In this document: piece after piece, positions 16,670 to 27,358 of the stretch | Layout: the number at the start of each line of letters is the position of its first letter | Numbering within the stretch: the first letter of the stretch is position 1 | NCBI GenBank assembly: GCA_945891385.1 | Contig: CAMDDJ010000018.1 | Location: 1 to 58,082 of the forward strand | Origin: Candidatus Kuenenia stuttgartensis | GTDB lineage: Bacteria; Planctomycetota; Planctomycetia; Pirellulales; UBA1268 | Direction: 5' to 3' | Length of the DNA stretch: 58,082 bases | Notes under the pieces: generated by a model | What the model saw: the letters and a program-made list of their open reading frames with translations, nothing else | What the model was told of the DNA's origin: nothing | The model's database searches: none | Translations under genes and position numbers: made by a program

Positions 16670-19081
16670 ATGTGGCAGCGCCCCGTGTCCGACCGCCGAC
16701 AACCGTGCTTCAGCCGACGAGTCTTGTTCGCGGCCGAGTGGCCGAAATGGGTGGCGGCTAGCCTCGTCGCCGCCGCCTGGAGCGTCGTGCCCACGCCTGC
16801 CCGGGCCGACCGGGTGCAGTTGGCTGACGGCCGGATTCTGGAGGGGCGGTTCGTGCCGCTCCAAGGGGTGATCGTCGATCCACTCGAAGCGATCCAGGAG
16901 GGAGGCGGAGGAGGCGGCCCGATCCTGATGTGCGACGACGAACTCACCCGCACGATGGTCTCCAAACGGCTCGTGCGGACCGTCGAGGAGGCGGCCCTCG
17001 ACCCGGGCCTCGAACGCATTCGGATTCCCCAGCGGGTGCCGGAGAAGGGCCAGCAGGTCGGCGGTGTGGGAGGCATCATGGCCACCACCCCATTCGATGA
17101 ATATGGTCGAAGGGTGCTCACGCTGGCCACCGTCTCGGGCCGACTCGACGTGGTCCAGGGGATCAGCGAAATCACGCCCCGCTGGGTTCGCATCGAGGGC
17201 ATCCAGACGGAACACCCGCTTACGCTCGACATGCGGCTGGCCACGAGTTGCCTCTCGCGCGACGTGCTCGAGCGAGTGCTCTCGAAACGGATCGACCCGA
17301 CCGATCCGGATGACCGGCTGCGGGTGGTGCGGCTCTTGATGCAGGCCGACCGGATCGAAGACGCCCGCCGCGCCCTCGACGAGGTGCTGACCGACTTCCC
17401 CGAGCTCTCCGGCCTGTCCGCAGAGCGGCAGACGCTGGCCCGGATCGGGGCGCGTCGCCTTCGCGATGAGATCCTACTCCGGGCCGAGGCCGGCCAGCAC
17501 ACGCTGACGGCGTCGCTGCTCGACGGGTTTCCCGCCGATGACGCCGACGGAGAACTTCTCGAAGAAGTGCGGGAGGTACGCGACCGCTACCGCCAGGATC
17601 GAGACCGGGCCGCGACCGTCGTCGCCGCACTCCGTGAGCGGGCCGCAGCCCTCGACGGCGACGACGCGACGGCCGCCACGGAGATCATCGACGAGATCCA
17701 GCGGGAGCTCTCGTTCTCGGCCCTCGATCGGCTGGCGACCTTCGAGCGGGTGGGCCTCGATCCCGCCCTGCCGGCCGACCGCAGCCTGGCGATCGGCATC
17801 AACGGCTGGCTGCAGGGGGCCGCCGCCGGCGATAGCAACCTGAAGGTAGCCCTCTCGGCCGTTCGGGTCCGCGACCTGCTCCGGGACTACCTGACCACGC
17901 CCGACGCGACGGTCCGGGAAGACGTACTCGAGCGGATGCGTGGCGAAGAGGCCTTCAACGCCGCCACCATCGCCGGCCTGGCCGCGGCCATGCGGCCTCC
18001 GGTGGCCCCGCCCCCCGAGTCCGCTCCCGGGCTCTACGATCTCGAGGTGGTCGACCCCACCGGAGGCGAACCGATCCGCTGCCTCGTGCAGCTACCGCCC
18101 GAATATGATCCGCTCCGCCGCTATCCCGCCGTCGTCTCGCTTCATGCCGGCTGGTCGACGCCACTCAACCAGATCGAATGGTGGGCCGGCATGCCCGCCG
18201 CCGATGGCGTCCGTCAGGGGCAGGCCGCCCGCCGCGGCACGATCCTGATAGCCCCCGCCTGGCTCCGCCCTGGGCAAACGGCCTACGAATACTCGGCCCG
18301 CGAGCATGCCCTCGTGCTCGCAGCGCTCCGCACCGCAGTCCGCGCATTCTCGGTCGACACCGACCGCGTCGTCCTCTCCGGTCATTCCCTGGGCGGCAAT
18401 GCAGCCTGGGATGTGGCCCTTGCCCATCCCGACCTCTGGGCTGGGCTCGTGCTGATCGCCCCGACCGCCGGCTGCTACGTCACCCACTACTGGCCGAACG
18501 CCGAGCGGCTGCCGCTCTACGTCGTCGGCGGGGAACTCGACCGGTCCTGCGTGCAGCAGAATGCGATCGACCTCGACCGCTACTTCAAGAAGAGCTTCGA
18601 CGCGACCTATGTCGAGTATCGCGGCCGCGGCCACGAGCACTTCTCCGACGACATCATTCGGATCTTCGACTGGATGGGCCGCAAGCGGCGGACCTTCTTC
18701 CCGCCCGAGTTCGACGCGGTGACGCTCCGACCCTGGGATCGATTTTTCTGGTGGGTGGAACTCGAGAACGCCCCCCCACGAACGGTCGTGCTGCCAGAGG
18801 CCTGGCCGCCGCCCACTGGCACCCGACCGCTGTCGATCGAGGCCAAGAAGGGGGCGAGCAACTCGCTCACGGTGCGCTCGGGGGCGGGTCGCACCCGAGT
18901 CTGGCTCTCACCGGAACTCGTCGATTTTGCCGAGCCGTTGACGGTGACGGTCGATGGCAAGCGGATCCACCGCGGCCCGATCGTCGCCGACGAACGGGTC
19001 CTGCTCGAAGACCTCCGCCTCCGCGGCGACCGGCAGCATCCGTTTCAGGCCGTGGTCGAAGCGACCAAGGGCGGCGGCTGA
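16670..19081 (+). CDS. Exported alpha/beta hydrolase (esterase/prolyl-oligopeptidase-like)
   Basis: Protein of 803 residues. A signal peptide (WVAASLVAAAWSVVPTPARA) is followed by DRVQLADGRILEGRF, the kind of short beta domain found in planctomycete exported proteins. The middle (about 200-420) is helical with a charged coiled-coil-like stretch. The C-terminal part is an alpha/beta hydrolase: the nucleophile elbow GHSLGG puts the catalytic serine at 573, with D624 in GGELDRSC and H655 (or H657) in GRGHEHF as the likely rest of the triad. The ATG at 16670 is chosen because it directly precedes the signal peptide. The substrate is unknown; an ester or peptide outside the cytoplasm is inferred. 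It stands alone between small genes. Confidence 0.8.
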   Translation: MWQRPVSDRRQPCFSRRVLFAAEWPKWVAASLVAAAWSVVPTPARADRVQLADGRILEGRFVPLQGVIVDPLEAIQEGGGGGGPILMCDDELTRTMVSKRLVRTVEEAALDPGLERIRIPQRVPEKGQQVGGVGGIMATTPFDEYGRRVLTLATVSGRLDVVQGISEITPRWVRIEGIQTEHPLTLDMRLATSCLSRDVLERVLSKRIDPTDPDDRLRVVRLLMQADRIEDARRALDEVLTDFPELSGLSAERQTLARIGARRLRDEILLRAEAGQHTLTASLLDGFPADDADGELLEEVREVRDRYRQDRDRAATVVAALRERAAALDGDDATAATEIIDEIQRELSFSALDRLATFERVGLDPALPADRSLAIGINGWLQGAAAGDSNLKVALSAVRVRDLLRDYLTTPDATVREDVLERMRGEEAFNAATIAGLAAAMRPPVAPPPESAPGLYDLEVVDPTGGEPIRCLVQLPPEYDPLRRYPAVVSLHAGWSTPLNQIEWWAGMPAADGVRQGQAARRGTILIAPAWLRPGQTAYEYSAREHALVLAALRTAVRAFSVDTDRVVLSGHSLGGNAAWDVALAHPDLWAGLVLIAPTAGCYVTHYWPNAERLPLYVVGGELDRSCVQQNAIDLDRYFKKSFDATYVEYRGRGHEHFSDDIIRIFDWMGRKRRTFFPPEFDAVTLRPWDRFFWWVELENAPPRTVVLPEAWPPPTGTRPLSIEAKKGASNSLTVRSGAGRTRVWLSPELVDFAEPLTVTVDGKRIHRGPIVADERVLLEDLRLRGDRQHPFQAVVEATKGGG

Positions 19082-19120
19082 CGAGCGATCGCCGAAGAAA
19101 ACGCCAAACCTGACCGCCAC

Positions 19121-19149
19121 TTGCCCCAAAAGGTGTTTTTCTGTACACT
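19121..19149 (+). promoter_or_regulatory. Sigma-70 type promoter for the coiled-coil nuclease-like gene
   Basis: TTGCCC at 19121-19126 and TACACT at 19144-19149 are separated by exactly 17 bases. The expected transcript start is about 75 bases before the ATG at 19233. Confidence 0.45.
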
Positions 19150-19232
19150 CATGCTCGGACTCGTTCGAGCCGCGTCGGCTGATTCGCGTTGACCGATTCC
19201 ATACCGCCCACTGCACGCATTCGAGGTGCTCT

Positions 19233-19934
19233 ATGGCCACGATTCCCCAAATCCGAAGCCGCCTCGCAGGACACTTTTCCGAGGAGCAGGCCGACGTTCT
19301 CGCGCATGTCGTGATTGAGGCCCACGACGACCTCGTCACGCAGGCTGATTTGCACAAACTGACTGGCGTCGTGGCCGACCTCGCCGCTGTCGTCTCAGAC
19401 CTGGCGGAATCCCAGAAAGGCCTTGCGGAATCCCAGAACGAATTGGCGGAATCCCAAAAACGAACTGAACTGCGTGTCGAGGAACTCGCCGAGGCACAGA
19501 AGGGCACGGAATTCGCCGTCGCCAACCTCGCCCGGCAGGTAGGCGGGTTGGCAAACAGCCTCGGCGGCAGCCTCGAGGACTTCGCCCGCGATCTTGTGCC
19601 CGAGATTCTCGAGAAGCACTGGCGGCTCGATGTCACATCTGCCGAGCCGGAGGAAATCGACGCCGGCCGGGGAGACCACGAGATCGATCTCGTCGTGCGC
19701 GGCACGATCGATCGCCTCCCTGTGATGGTTGTCTGCGAGGTGAAGGCCGCCGTGACCGCGAAGGAAGTATCGCGGTTCATGAAGATAATCGAGCGGCTGC
19801 GGGCCGCCCGCCCCGACGACGACATCCGCGGCTTGTTTTTCGGTTATCGGGCCGATCGCAAGGCTCGCGAAGCAATCGTCTCGGCCGGGGCCGCAATGGT
19901 CTTCACCCGCGGCGTCATCATTCCCGCCGCGTAG
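19233..19934 (+). CDS. Coiled-coil protein with PD-(D/E)XK nuclease-like domain
   Basis: Protein of 233 residues. Residues about 35-95 form heptad repeats with a near-exact seven-residue motif (LAESQKG, LAESQNE, LAESQKR), a strong coiled coil. The C-terminal domain shows a PD-(D/E)XK arrangement: D152 in GDHEIDLVV, then E169 and K171 in VCEVKAAV, 16 residues further on, followed by FMKIIERLRAARP. This matches the DUF3782-like group, whose members are scattered in bacteria and archaea and lack a firm function. GAGGT lies six bases before the ATG. The protein could be an endonuclease or a degenerate relative; the key acidic residues are present. No restriction or phage genes are next to it. Confidence 0.75.
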   Translation: MATIPQIRSRLAGHFSEEQADVLAHVVIEAHDDLVTQADLHKLTGVVADLAAVVSDLAESQKGLAESQNELAESQKRTELRVEELAEAQKGTEFAVANLARQVGGLANSLGGSLEDFARDLVPEILEKHWRLDVTSAEPEEIDAGRGDHEIDLVVRGTIDRLPVMVVCEVKAAVTAKEVSRFMKIIERLRAARPDDDIRGLFFGYRADRKAREAIVSAGAAMVFTRGVIIPAA

Positions 19935-20026
19935 TCGACCGGCAGATGCGTGCCGCCGCCACGGGGGATCAGCGTTTCCACCGAAGCCCCGCTGCTGCGG
20001 CAGCGTGACCGTTCGGTACGGGTGAT

Positions 20027-20045
20027 GCCCGGCTCCCGGCCGGGC
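20027..20045. terminator. GC-rich hairpin after the nuclease-like gene
   Basis: GCCCGG (20027-20032) and CCGGGC (20040-20045) form a 6-base stem with a 7-base loop, 93 bases after the stop. No T-run follows, so termination is only a possibility. Confidence 0.2.
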
Positions 20046-20158
20046 CGCCGCGCTCACGAAAACCTCATCTCCGTTCATTCCCACGGAAACGGTATTCTGG
20101 TGTCGAGCGAGTCAATTTCCACGGGCTCTGCTTCCTCTGTCTCATCGAGAAATACCCC

Positions 20159-21022
20159 ATGCCGCGGAACTGTTCGGCGACATCGGTTGTCGTATCTGGC
20201 GTCGCGTCCCTCGCAATGGCCCTGATCAATGCGACTGCCCAGTCACAGGGCTTCACCCTTGCCGTCCCATCCACTTCAGATCTCTACGCCTCGGGACACG
20301 CCACCGTCCCCACCACGCCAAACGGCGGTGGTACGCTGCCTCCCTTCATCACCCTGAGTGCGGGCACCGGCCGGACGCTGAGTTTTTCCAGCGTCACGGG
20401 GAGCGTGTCGTACAACGACGTCGACGCCCCACCCGCCTACATCGGCCAATACAACGGCCCTGACGGCGGGGCTGTCCTGTTTCAAGACGTCAATTGGCCG
20501 AATAATTTTCTGACCACATCGTCGCCACCCGGGCTGCTGCCCCCCTCGGCGGCCAACGCGGCCACCACCTTCTACATGGACATGGACAGCTTCGAAGGGA
20601 TCTCGGGCCTCGATCTCTACGAGAGCGACCCGTCGGCTCGCCGCGTGATGTTCCTGGCGGGTGTGTTCACGGCGGTGGCCGAGCCGCAGGAACCGGCTCC
20701 AGCCACGCTCGACTTCAGTAGCACCGGCCTGACGACGTCGTTCAGCCAACTCTCGCCGCTGTTGCACCAGACGTTTTTTATCGGCGACGGCCTGACGGGC
20801 ACCGGATCGGGCGGCACGCAGTCATTTTTGGTGCCGGATGCCGCCACCCATCTCTATCTCGGCATCGTCGACGGGAGTTACTTCGTGGGCGGACCAAACT
20901 ACTACGACAACAACCGGGGCAGCTTCTCGGTGCAGGGCGTCGTAGTCCCTGAGCCGGCCCTGGTCGGCTGGGGTTTCCTCGCCCTCGCCTGCGGGGGTTG
21001 GATCAGGACGCGACGCCGGTAG
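20159..21022 (+). CDS. PEP-CTERM sorting domain protein
   Basis: Protein of 287 residues with an N-terminal signal peptide (VVSGVASLAMALINATAQSQG) and a C-terminal PEP-CTERM signal: VVPEPALVGWGF, a short hydrophobic helix, and IRTRRR at the end. Such proteins are exported and processed by an exosortase, usually linked to surface polysaccharide. The body is rich in Ser, Thr, Gly and aromatic residues, with few lysines, and looks like a beta-sandwich. No exosortase gene is in the window. The function of the mature part is unknown. Confidence 0.85.
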   Translation: MPRNCSATSVVVSGVASLAMALINATAQSQGFTLAVPSTSDLYASGHATVPTTPNGGGTLPPFITLSAGTGRTLSFSSVTGSVSYNDVDAPPAYIGQYNGPDGGAVLFQDVNWPNNFLTTSSPPGLLPPSAANAATTFYMDMDSFEGISGLDLYESDPSARRVMFLAGVFTAVAEPQEPAPATLDFSSTGLTTSFSQLSPLLHQTFFIGDGLTGTGSGGTQSFLVPDAATHLYLGIVDGSYFVGGPNYYDNNRGSFSVQGVVVPEPALVGWGFLALACGGWIRTRRR

Positions 21023-21172
21023 CCGACGGAGCCCGATCAATGCCCGTGTCGGAAAGCGGATTCGCCCTGGTCAGGGTATGTCCCTTGGCACCGGGACACC
21101 CCCAGTGCCATCGGCGCGCCGCGGGCTTGCGCTCGCAGCATTCGACCATGCCAGCCGCCCGGACCATCCGCT

Positions 21173-23191
21173 CTACCGGCCGACCGGTTCAGCAGCCTGG
21201 CTGCTGGCCATTTCGGGCTCGGACTCGCCGGCGCGGGGCAACGACACGCCCGTCAGCAGCCAGCCCTCGGGAAGGGTCTCGAACACGGTGCCGACGGTGC
21301 CAAAATACTTCTGCACCTCGGCGAACTCCGGCAACGAGCTGCCATTGATCTTCTGCTCCCGCACGCTCCCCGGCTTTCCGTCACCGAGGATGCCGTTCAA
21401 GAGCTGGCCAAAGACGCTCTTCGACTTGGGCATCGCGCCGGACCGCAGCAGTTCGTACGCCGGTCGGATCGTCTCATCTTCCCGACCGAACGACCGGGCC
21501 GAAGCATCGCCCGGCGCAAATTTGGCAAGCTCCACCATCATCGCCTTGTAGTCGCCATTGGTCGACAGCGTGCCTTCGCCCACCTCGGCGGTCAGCACCC
21601 GTTCGAGGATGTCGCGGTGCGACGCAATCAGGAGATGCCCGTGGGCCACGGCGACGGCGGAATGCGGCAGAAGCTTCTCATCCTTCTCCCGCAACCGCTG
21701 GCGGCGGTGGCCGCCTTCGTCCTCGTCGTCGGCATGGGTGATCGCCCCGCCAGGTGTCTCGACCTCCAGCTGGGGAATCGCGTGGGAGCGATCGATCAGC
21801 TCCCAGGCCGGATGGCCGCCCAATTCGATCCGCTGCATGTCGCCGTCGGCGTCCATCACCTTGGCGATCGTCGCGGCCACGCGAGCCTCATCAGCCGCCT
21901 CCATCGCGATCACGAGCCGCTCAGCGTCTGGGCCGATCGGCTCGACATGATCGGTAATCAGCGACACGCGGGTGCCGAGGCAGCCCACGAGGTCCTTCTC
22001 GACGTCGATCTGCGGGCCGTCCGGATCCTCCTTGAGCGACGCGACCACGTCGTCGTACACGCCCTTGTCGCCCACGATGTCGTCCACCAGCGGCTCGGCG
22101 GCCGTGAAGGCCGTCTGCACGTCCCACTGCAAGGCCGTCCATCCGCTCACGTCGCCCGGCACCCAGGCCGGTGGCTCGACATCGCCGGCCGAGGGAAACC
22201 GCAGCATCTTGGCTGCGAGGTCGAAGCGGTCGATTCCGTTGGGATCTCGGCCGGGGAGCGGCGGGGCATAGATCATCGAATGGTGCCGGATCGCGTAGGC
22301 GCCCTCGCTGAGCGCCACGACGCCGCCGGCTGCCTTGACCGCATCGAAGCCCTGCCGGCCGAGGATCGCGACGTAATCGGGTCCCTTCTTTTTCTCGAGC
22401 GGCGGATTCGTCTGCTGCCAGGCCGAGGCAAATGCGAGCGGATCGATGAACCACCGCAGCGGCGCTGCCGTGGCGGCCAACTGCCCACCGCAGCGGCCCA
22501 TGATCGCCTTGAATGATTCGACCGTGGCCAGACTGTCGGCTCGGCCCTGCGCGAGCACCGCGACCGACTGGCCCACCTGGAGGGCATCGTCGCCCACGAC
22601 GAGCGCCGACCCGGAAAGCGCGAAGGCCACGCGGCGATCCCGCGGGGCGGTCTGCTTTCGCTCGTCCTCGGCCGGGGGCAGCTCGTAGACCGTCAACTCG
22701 GCTGGGGCGTCAGCCATGGTGACCTTCTTGGCTTTGCGTTCCACGAGCCGGCTGCCGATCGTATCGACGAGCTTGCGTGCGGCCTCTTCATGTCCGGTGG
22801 TGTCGACCAGCAGCACCATGGTGAGCCGGCCCGGCTGGGGCTCGATCGCCGCCGCAGCGATTTCTCCGCCGACCACGTCGGCCAGGTCTTCGAGCGTGAG
22901 GCCAAGCTTGGCCAGCCGCTGTTTGCCATTCGTCGAGAGCTGTTCCTTGAAACTCGTGACGAACGCCTCCATCGACGGATCGGCGATCAGCTGGCCGTAC
23001 TGGGAGCGGTCGAATCGCTCGCGCAACCCCTGGGGGTCGGGCACGCTCAACCAGGCGCGGGTCGTCGCAGGAAAAATCGTCTCGCTGGGCACGAAGCCGG
23101 CGGCCTTCACCCACGAGGATGCCAAGGCCAGGCTGCCGATCACGGCCATGCCGACCGTCCGGCTCACGGAGTCGAGGGGAAACATGCGCAC
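21173..23191 (-). CDS. Large exported protein, unknown function
   Basis: Protein of about 672 residues. The N-terminus RTVGMAVIGSLALASSWVKA is a signal peptide, so the protein is exported. The rest is mixed alpha/beta with many Asp/Glu/Lys and several EDLADVVGGEIAAAAIEP- and VVGDDALQVG-like segments that recur loosely, suggesting repeated domains as in DUF3352-type proteins; this is a weak resemblance. A lysine/aspartate-rich insert (HADDEDEGGHRRQRLRE) lies at about residue 500. The start GTG at 23191 is preferred because AGGAGG lies six bases before it; the ATG at 23185 is two codons further on and 12 bases from the site. A 235-base gap with no clear gene separates it from the upstream membrane protein gene. 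Confidence 0.75.
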   Translation of the reverse strand: MRMFPLDSVSRTVGMAVIGSLALASSWVKAAGFVPSETIFPATTRAWLSVPDPQGLRERFDRSQYGQLIADPSMEAFVTSFKEQLSTNGKQRLAKLGLTLEDLADVVGGEIAAAAIEPQPGRLTMVLLVDTTGHEEAARKLVDTIGSRLVERKAKKVTMADAPAELTVYELPPAEDERKQTAPRDRRVAFALSGSALVVGDDALQVGQSVAVLAQGRADSLATVESFKAIMGRCGGQLAATAAPLRWFIDPLAFASAWQQTNPPLEKKKGPDYVAILGRQGFDAVKAAGGVVALSEGAYAIRHHSMIYAPPLPGRDPNGIDRFDLAAKMLRFPSAGDVEPPAWVPGDVSGWTALQWDVQTAFTAAEPLVDDIVGDKGVYDDVVASLKEDPDGPQIDVEKDLVGCLGTRVSLITDHVEPIGPDAERLVIAMEAADEARVAATIAKVMDADGDMQRIELGGHPAWELIDRSHAIPQLEVETPGGAITHADDEDEGGHRRQRLREKDEKLLPHSAVAVAHGHLLIASHRDILERVLTAEVGEGTLSTNGDYKAMMVELAKFAPGDASARSFGREDETIRPAYELLRSGAMPKSKSVFGQLLNGILGDGKPGSVREQKINGSSLPEFAEVQKYFGTVGTVFETLPEGWLLTGVSLPRAGESEPEMASSQAAEPVGR

Positions 23192-23426
23192 GGAAGGCCT
23201 CCTGGTGAGACGGGCGGACGCGGCATCATCACCGCGGTCCAGACTCGGTTGTGTATCGGGAGCCACAGCCCTGTTTCTCGACCGCAAGCACCGACCTCGA
23301 GTCGGCTCGCGGGGAAACGCGGAGCCTGGGGCAGGTAGGGAGTGTTGCAGGATTCGCCCGCGAACCGCAACCTCGATCAGACGGCAAAAAATGGAGGAGC
23401 GAGGCAGCCCAGGAAAGACAGGTGAG

Positions 23427-24542
23427 TCAGAGCCAGGCCGCGGCCCCCACGGCCAAGGAGGCCGCGGCCGCGAGCACCGCCGACCGCGGCGTCTCGCCCC
23501 CTCGTCCCGCCCAGCCCGCCATGGCCGCTGTGAGGATGACCGCAGCTGCCGCCAGAACCAGCACCACGGCCCACGGTGGCACGGCCCTGGGTCCGCCAAC
23601 CGGCGGCAGGAACACGGCCACCACTGCGGGCCAGCCGAGCAGCGCCGCGTGGTCCACAGCGGTCGCCCAGGCCAAGGCCCGAGAACAGGGCAGGGCAGGG
23701 CGGCCCACCGCCGAACGCCGGAGCGAGTCCGCGGCCCGATTCTGGCTACCAGCCGTCGCGATCGGCACTGCCAGGCAGAGAAACCACCCGATGGCCACCG
23801 CCGAATAGCCCGCCGCCAGTTGCGGCGCGAGGTAGAAGCAGACCGCCATGGCCACGAGCGTCGTCAGCATCGCCAACGCCCGCAGCGTCACGCGGGCACC
23901 ATCAAATCCCGCGTCGGCCTCCACGGCGGCATGGCCGCCCGAGAGCCCGCCTGCCAGGCCCCCGGCGAGCCGCCAGGCTGCCAGCCCCGCTCCGAGGGCC
24001 GCCGTCACCTGGCCTGCCGGCGAGGCCTGCACCAGCCCCGCGACGGTCGCAGCAGTGGCCGCCGTTGCGACCACGAAAAGGCCCGCGCTGGCCGCCGGCG
24101 CGGCGTCGAGTCCGGCCCGCCGAGCTCCCCAGATCGATCCGAATGCCGCGGCGCACCCCACCGCGACGCACCCGGCCATGAGGCAGACAGTCCGCAGCCC
24201 AACCGCTCCCAGGCCCAACGCGAGCACCGCTGCAACCATCGCTCCGGCCGCCGGCCAGGCAGACCGGGCGAGCCAGAGCGGCAGCCAGGGCCGCTGCCGC
24301 CCATCCGGCAGCCCCGGCGGTGGATCACCCAGCGCCGCAGCCAGCGCGAGGCCACCACACGCTATGGCCAGCGGCACGATGAGCCACATCCGCTCCGGCG
24401 CGACGCCCGCGGCCAGCCAGCCGAACGGCAACGCGGCAGCCAGACAGCCGAGCCAGGCGGCCGGCTCGCGGGCGTGGATGCGCACAAGGCGAGCCCCGGT
24501 CGACGCCGCCTCACGGTTCAACCAGCGAGCTGACCGGAGCAT
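23427..24542 (-). CDS. Multi-pass membrane protein, unknown
   Basis: Protein of 371 residues with roughly ten hydrophobic segments and very high Ala/Gly/Leu/Val content. I recognise no motif or family. Its ATG lies five bases after the argG stop codon, so it should be cotranscribed and probably coupled with argG. A transporter or integral membrane enzyme is possible, but nothing in the sequence decides this. Confidence 0.65.
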   Translation of the reverse strand: MLRSARWLNREAASTGARLVRIHAREPAAWLGCLAAALPFGWLAAGVAPERMWLIVPLAIACGGLALAAALGDPPPGLPDGRQRPWLPLWLARSAWPAAGAMVAAVLALGLGAVGLRTVCLMAGCVAVGCAAAFGSIWGARRAGLDAAPAASAGLFVVATAATAATVAGLVQASPAGQVTAALGAGLAAWRLAGGLAGGLSGGHAAVEADAGFDGARVTLRALAMLTTLVAMAVCFYLAPQLAAGYSAVAIGWFLCLAVPIATAGSQNRAADSLRRSAVGRPALPCSRALAWATAVDHAALLGWPAVVAVFLPPVGGPRAVPPWAVVLVLAAAAVILTAAMAGWAGRGGETPRSAVLAAAASLAVGAAAWL

Positions 24543-24548
24543 GGTGGC

Positions 24549-25766
<1,218 letters not shown>

Positions 25767-25782
25767 GCCTCACTCCTAAGGA

Positions 25783-27291
25783 TCAAACCTCGTGGACCAA
25801 CGCCATATTGTGTCCCCCCGTGCCGAAACCGGAACCAGCCACCAACAGAATTCGGTCGCCCCGCTGGAGCCGACCCTGGGCGAGGCCCCAACTGCAGACG
25901 TGCTCGAGAAGGGCCGCGGTGTCGCCGGCCGCCGCGCCGGCCAGCGGCGTGACGCCCCAGTAGAGCGACATCTGCCGGAGCGTGGCGAGGTTGTCCGAGA
26001 GGCCCACCGTCGGCACCGCGCCTCGCCGTTTGGAGCGGGCGATCGCCGTCAGCCCCGACTTGCTCGCCACCACGAACAGTTTGGCGTCGAGTTCGCCGGC
26101 GATCCGGCTGGCCCCGTCCACCACCGCCTGGGTGATCGGATGCAGCCCCTCGACGAGAAACTCGGGGGCGGGCAGGAATTCCTGCACCGGCACGCCAGCG
26201 CTGCCCCGTTCGGCCATGAATCGGCCTTCCATGTATCGCCAGCGGTCGGCCAGATACTGCTTCTCCGTCTCGCTGGCGATCCGCCGCATCATCTGCACGA
26301 CCAGCCGCGGATGCTCGCCGATCGCCGTCTCGCCCGAAAGCATGCAGGCGTCGGCGCCGTCGAGGATCGCGTTGGCGACGTCGGTGGCTTCGGCCCGCGT
26401 CGGCCGCCGGGCGTGCTGCATGCTGTCGAGCATCTGCGTCGCCACGATCACAGGCTTCTGATACCGCTGGCAGGCGCGGATGATCCGCTTCTGCACCATC
26501 GGCATGCTCGCCACGTCGGTCTCCACCCCGAGATCGCCGCGGGCCACCATCACGGCATCAGCCGCCTCGACGATCGAGTCGAGGTTCTCGATCGCCTCCC
26601 GCTTCTCGATCTTGGCCACCACGCGGGCGAGCGAACCGCGGGTCCGCAGCAGTTCCTTGAGCAGTTTGACCTCGACCGCCGAGCGGACGAACGACAGGCT
26701 GACGAAGTCGACCCCGGCGGCGGCCGCCCACTCCGCGTGCTGCCAATCGGCGGCGCTCATCGCCGCAACCGAGAGTCGGACACCCGGCAGGTTCACGCCC
26801 TGCCGGCTCCGCACCGTGCCTCCCTGGATCACCCGGCACCGCACGTGGTCGTGGTTCCGCTCGGCGACGACGAGGCTGATCGTGCCGTCGGCGAGCATCA
26901 CGGAATCGCCGACAGAGAGTTCGTCTACCAGCGGCTCGTAGGTGACGGTGAACTCGCCCGGGCCGTGGGCCTCGGTGCCGCGGACGAAACTGACGTGCTC
27001 ACCCTCGACGAGATCGACGGCGCCGCCCGGCAATTCACCCAGGCGGATCTTGGGCCCCGCCAGGTCGGCCAGCACTCCGACAGGGCGGGAGAGTTCCTCC
27101 GCCACCCTCCGGATCCGGGCCAGGGACTCGGCGTGCTCCTCGACCGAACCGTGGGCCATGTTGAGCCGAAACACGTCGACCCCCGCGTCGACGAGGCCGC
27201 GGATCGCCTCCTCGCTGCGGGAGGCGGGGCCCAGGGTGGCCACGATCTTGGTGCGGACGATCTCGGGCGAGGCAGGGCGGGCAGGGTTCAT
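25783..27291 (-). CDS. pyk: Pyruvate kinase
   Basis: Protein of 502 residues that converts phosphoenolpyruvate and ADP to pyruvate and ATP at the end of glycolysis. Diagnostic blocks are TKIVATLGPAS near the start, the active-site region VVAKIEKREAIENLD with MVARGDLGVE, and KPVIVATQMLDSM. The C-terminal domain is present (GDRILLVAGSGFGTGG). The ATG at 27291 directly precedes the conserved start; the much longer open frame upstream is antisense to the SDR gene and is not real. It heads the pyk-argG-membrane protein run. Confidence 0.97.
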   Translation of the reverse strand: MNPARPASPEIVRTKIVATLGPASRSEEAIRGLVDAGVDVFRLNMAHGSVEEHAESLARIRRVAEELSRPVGVLADLAGPKIRLGELPGGAVDLVEGEHVSFVRGTEAHGPGEFTVTYEPLVDELSVGDSVMLADGTISLVVAERNHDHVRCRVIQGGTVRSRQGVNLPGVRLSVAAMSAADWQHAEWAAAAGVDFVSLSFVRSAVEVKLLKELLRTRGSLARVVAKIEKREAIENLDSIVEAADAVMVARGDLGVETDVASMPMVQKRIIRACQRYQKPVIVATQMLDSMQHARRPTRAEATDVANAILDGADACMLSGETAIGEHPRLVVQMMRRIASETEKQYLADRWRYMEGRFMAERGSAGVPVQEFLPAPEFLVEGLHPITQAVVDGASRIAGELDAKLFVVASKSGLTAIARSKRRGAVPTVGLSDNLATLRQMSLYWGVTPLAGAAAGDTAALLEHVCSWGLAQGRLQRGDRILLVAGSGFGTGGHNMALVHEV

Positions 27292-27337
27292 GATGGGCGT
27301 CCTGGGGGGAGGATGTTCACGGAGCCCGGAAGGACGC

Positions 27338-27351
27338 GGATGGTACCATCC
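27338..27351. promoter_or_regulatory. 14-base perfect palindrome between pyk and the SDR gene
   Basis: GGATGGTACCATCC reads the same on both strands and lies in the 67-base divergent interval, seven bases before the SDR start codon. It contains TACCAT, a weak -10 match, on both strands. An operator controlling one or both genes is possible. Confidence 0.35.
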
Positions 27352-27358
27352 TGCGATC

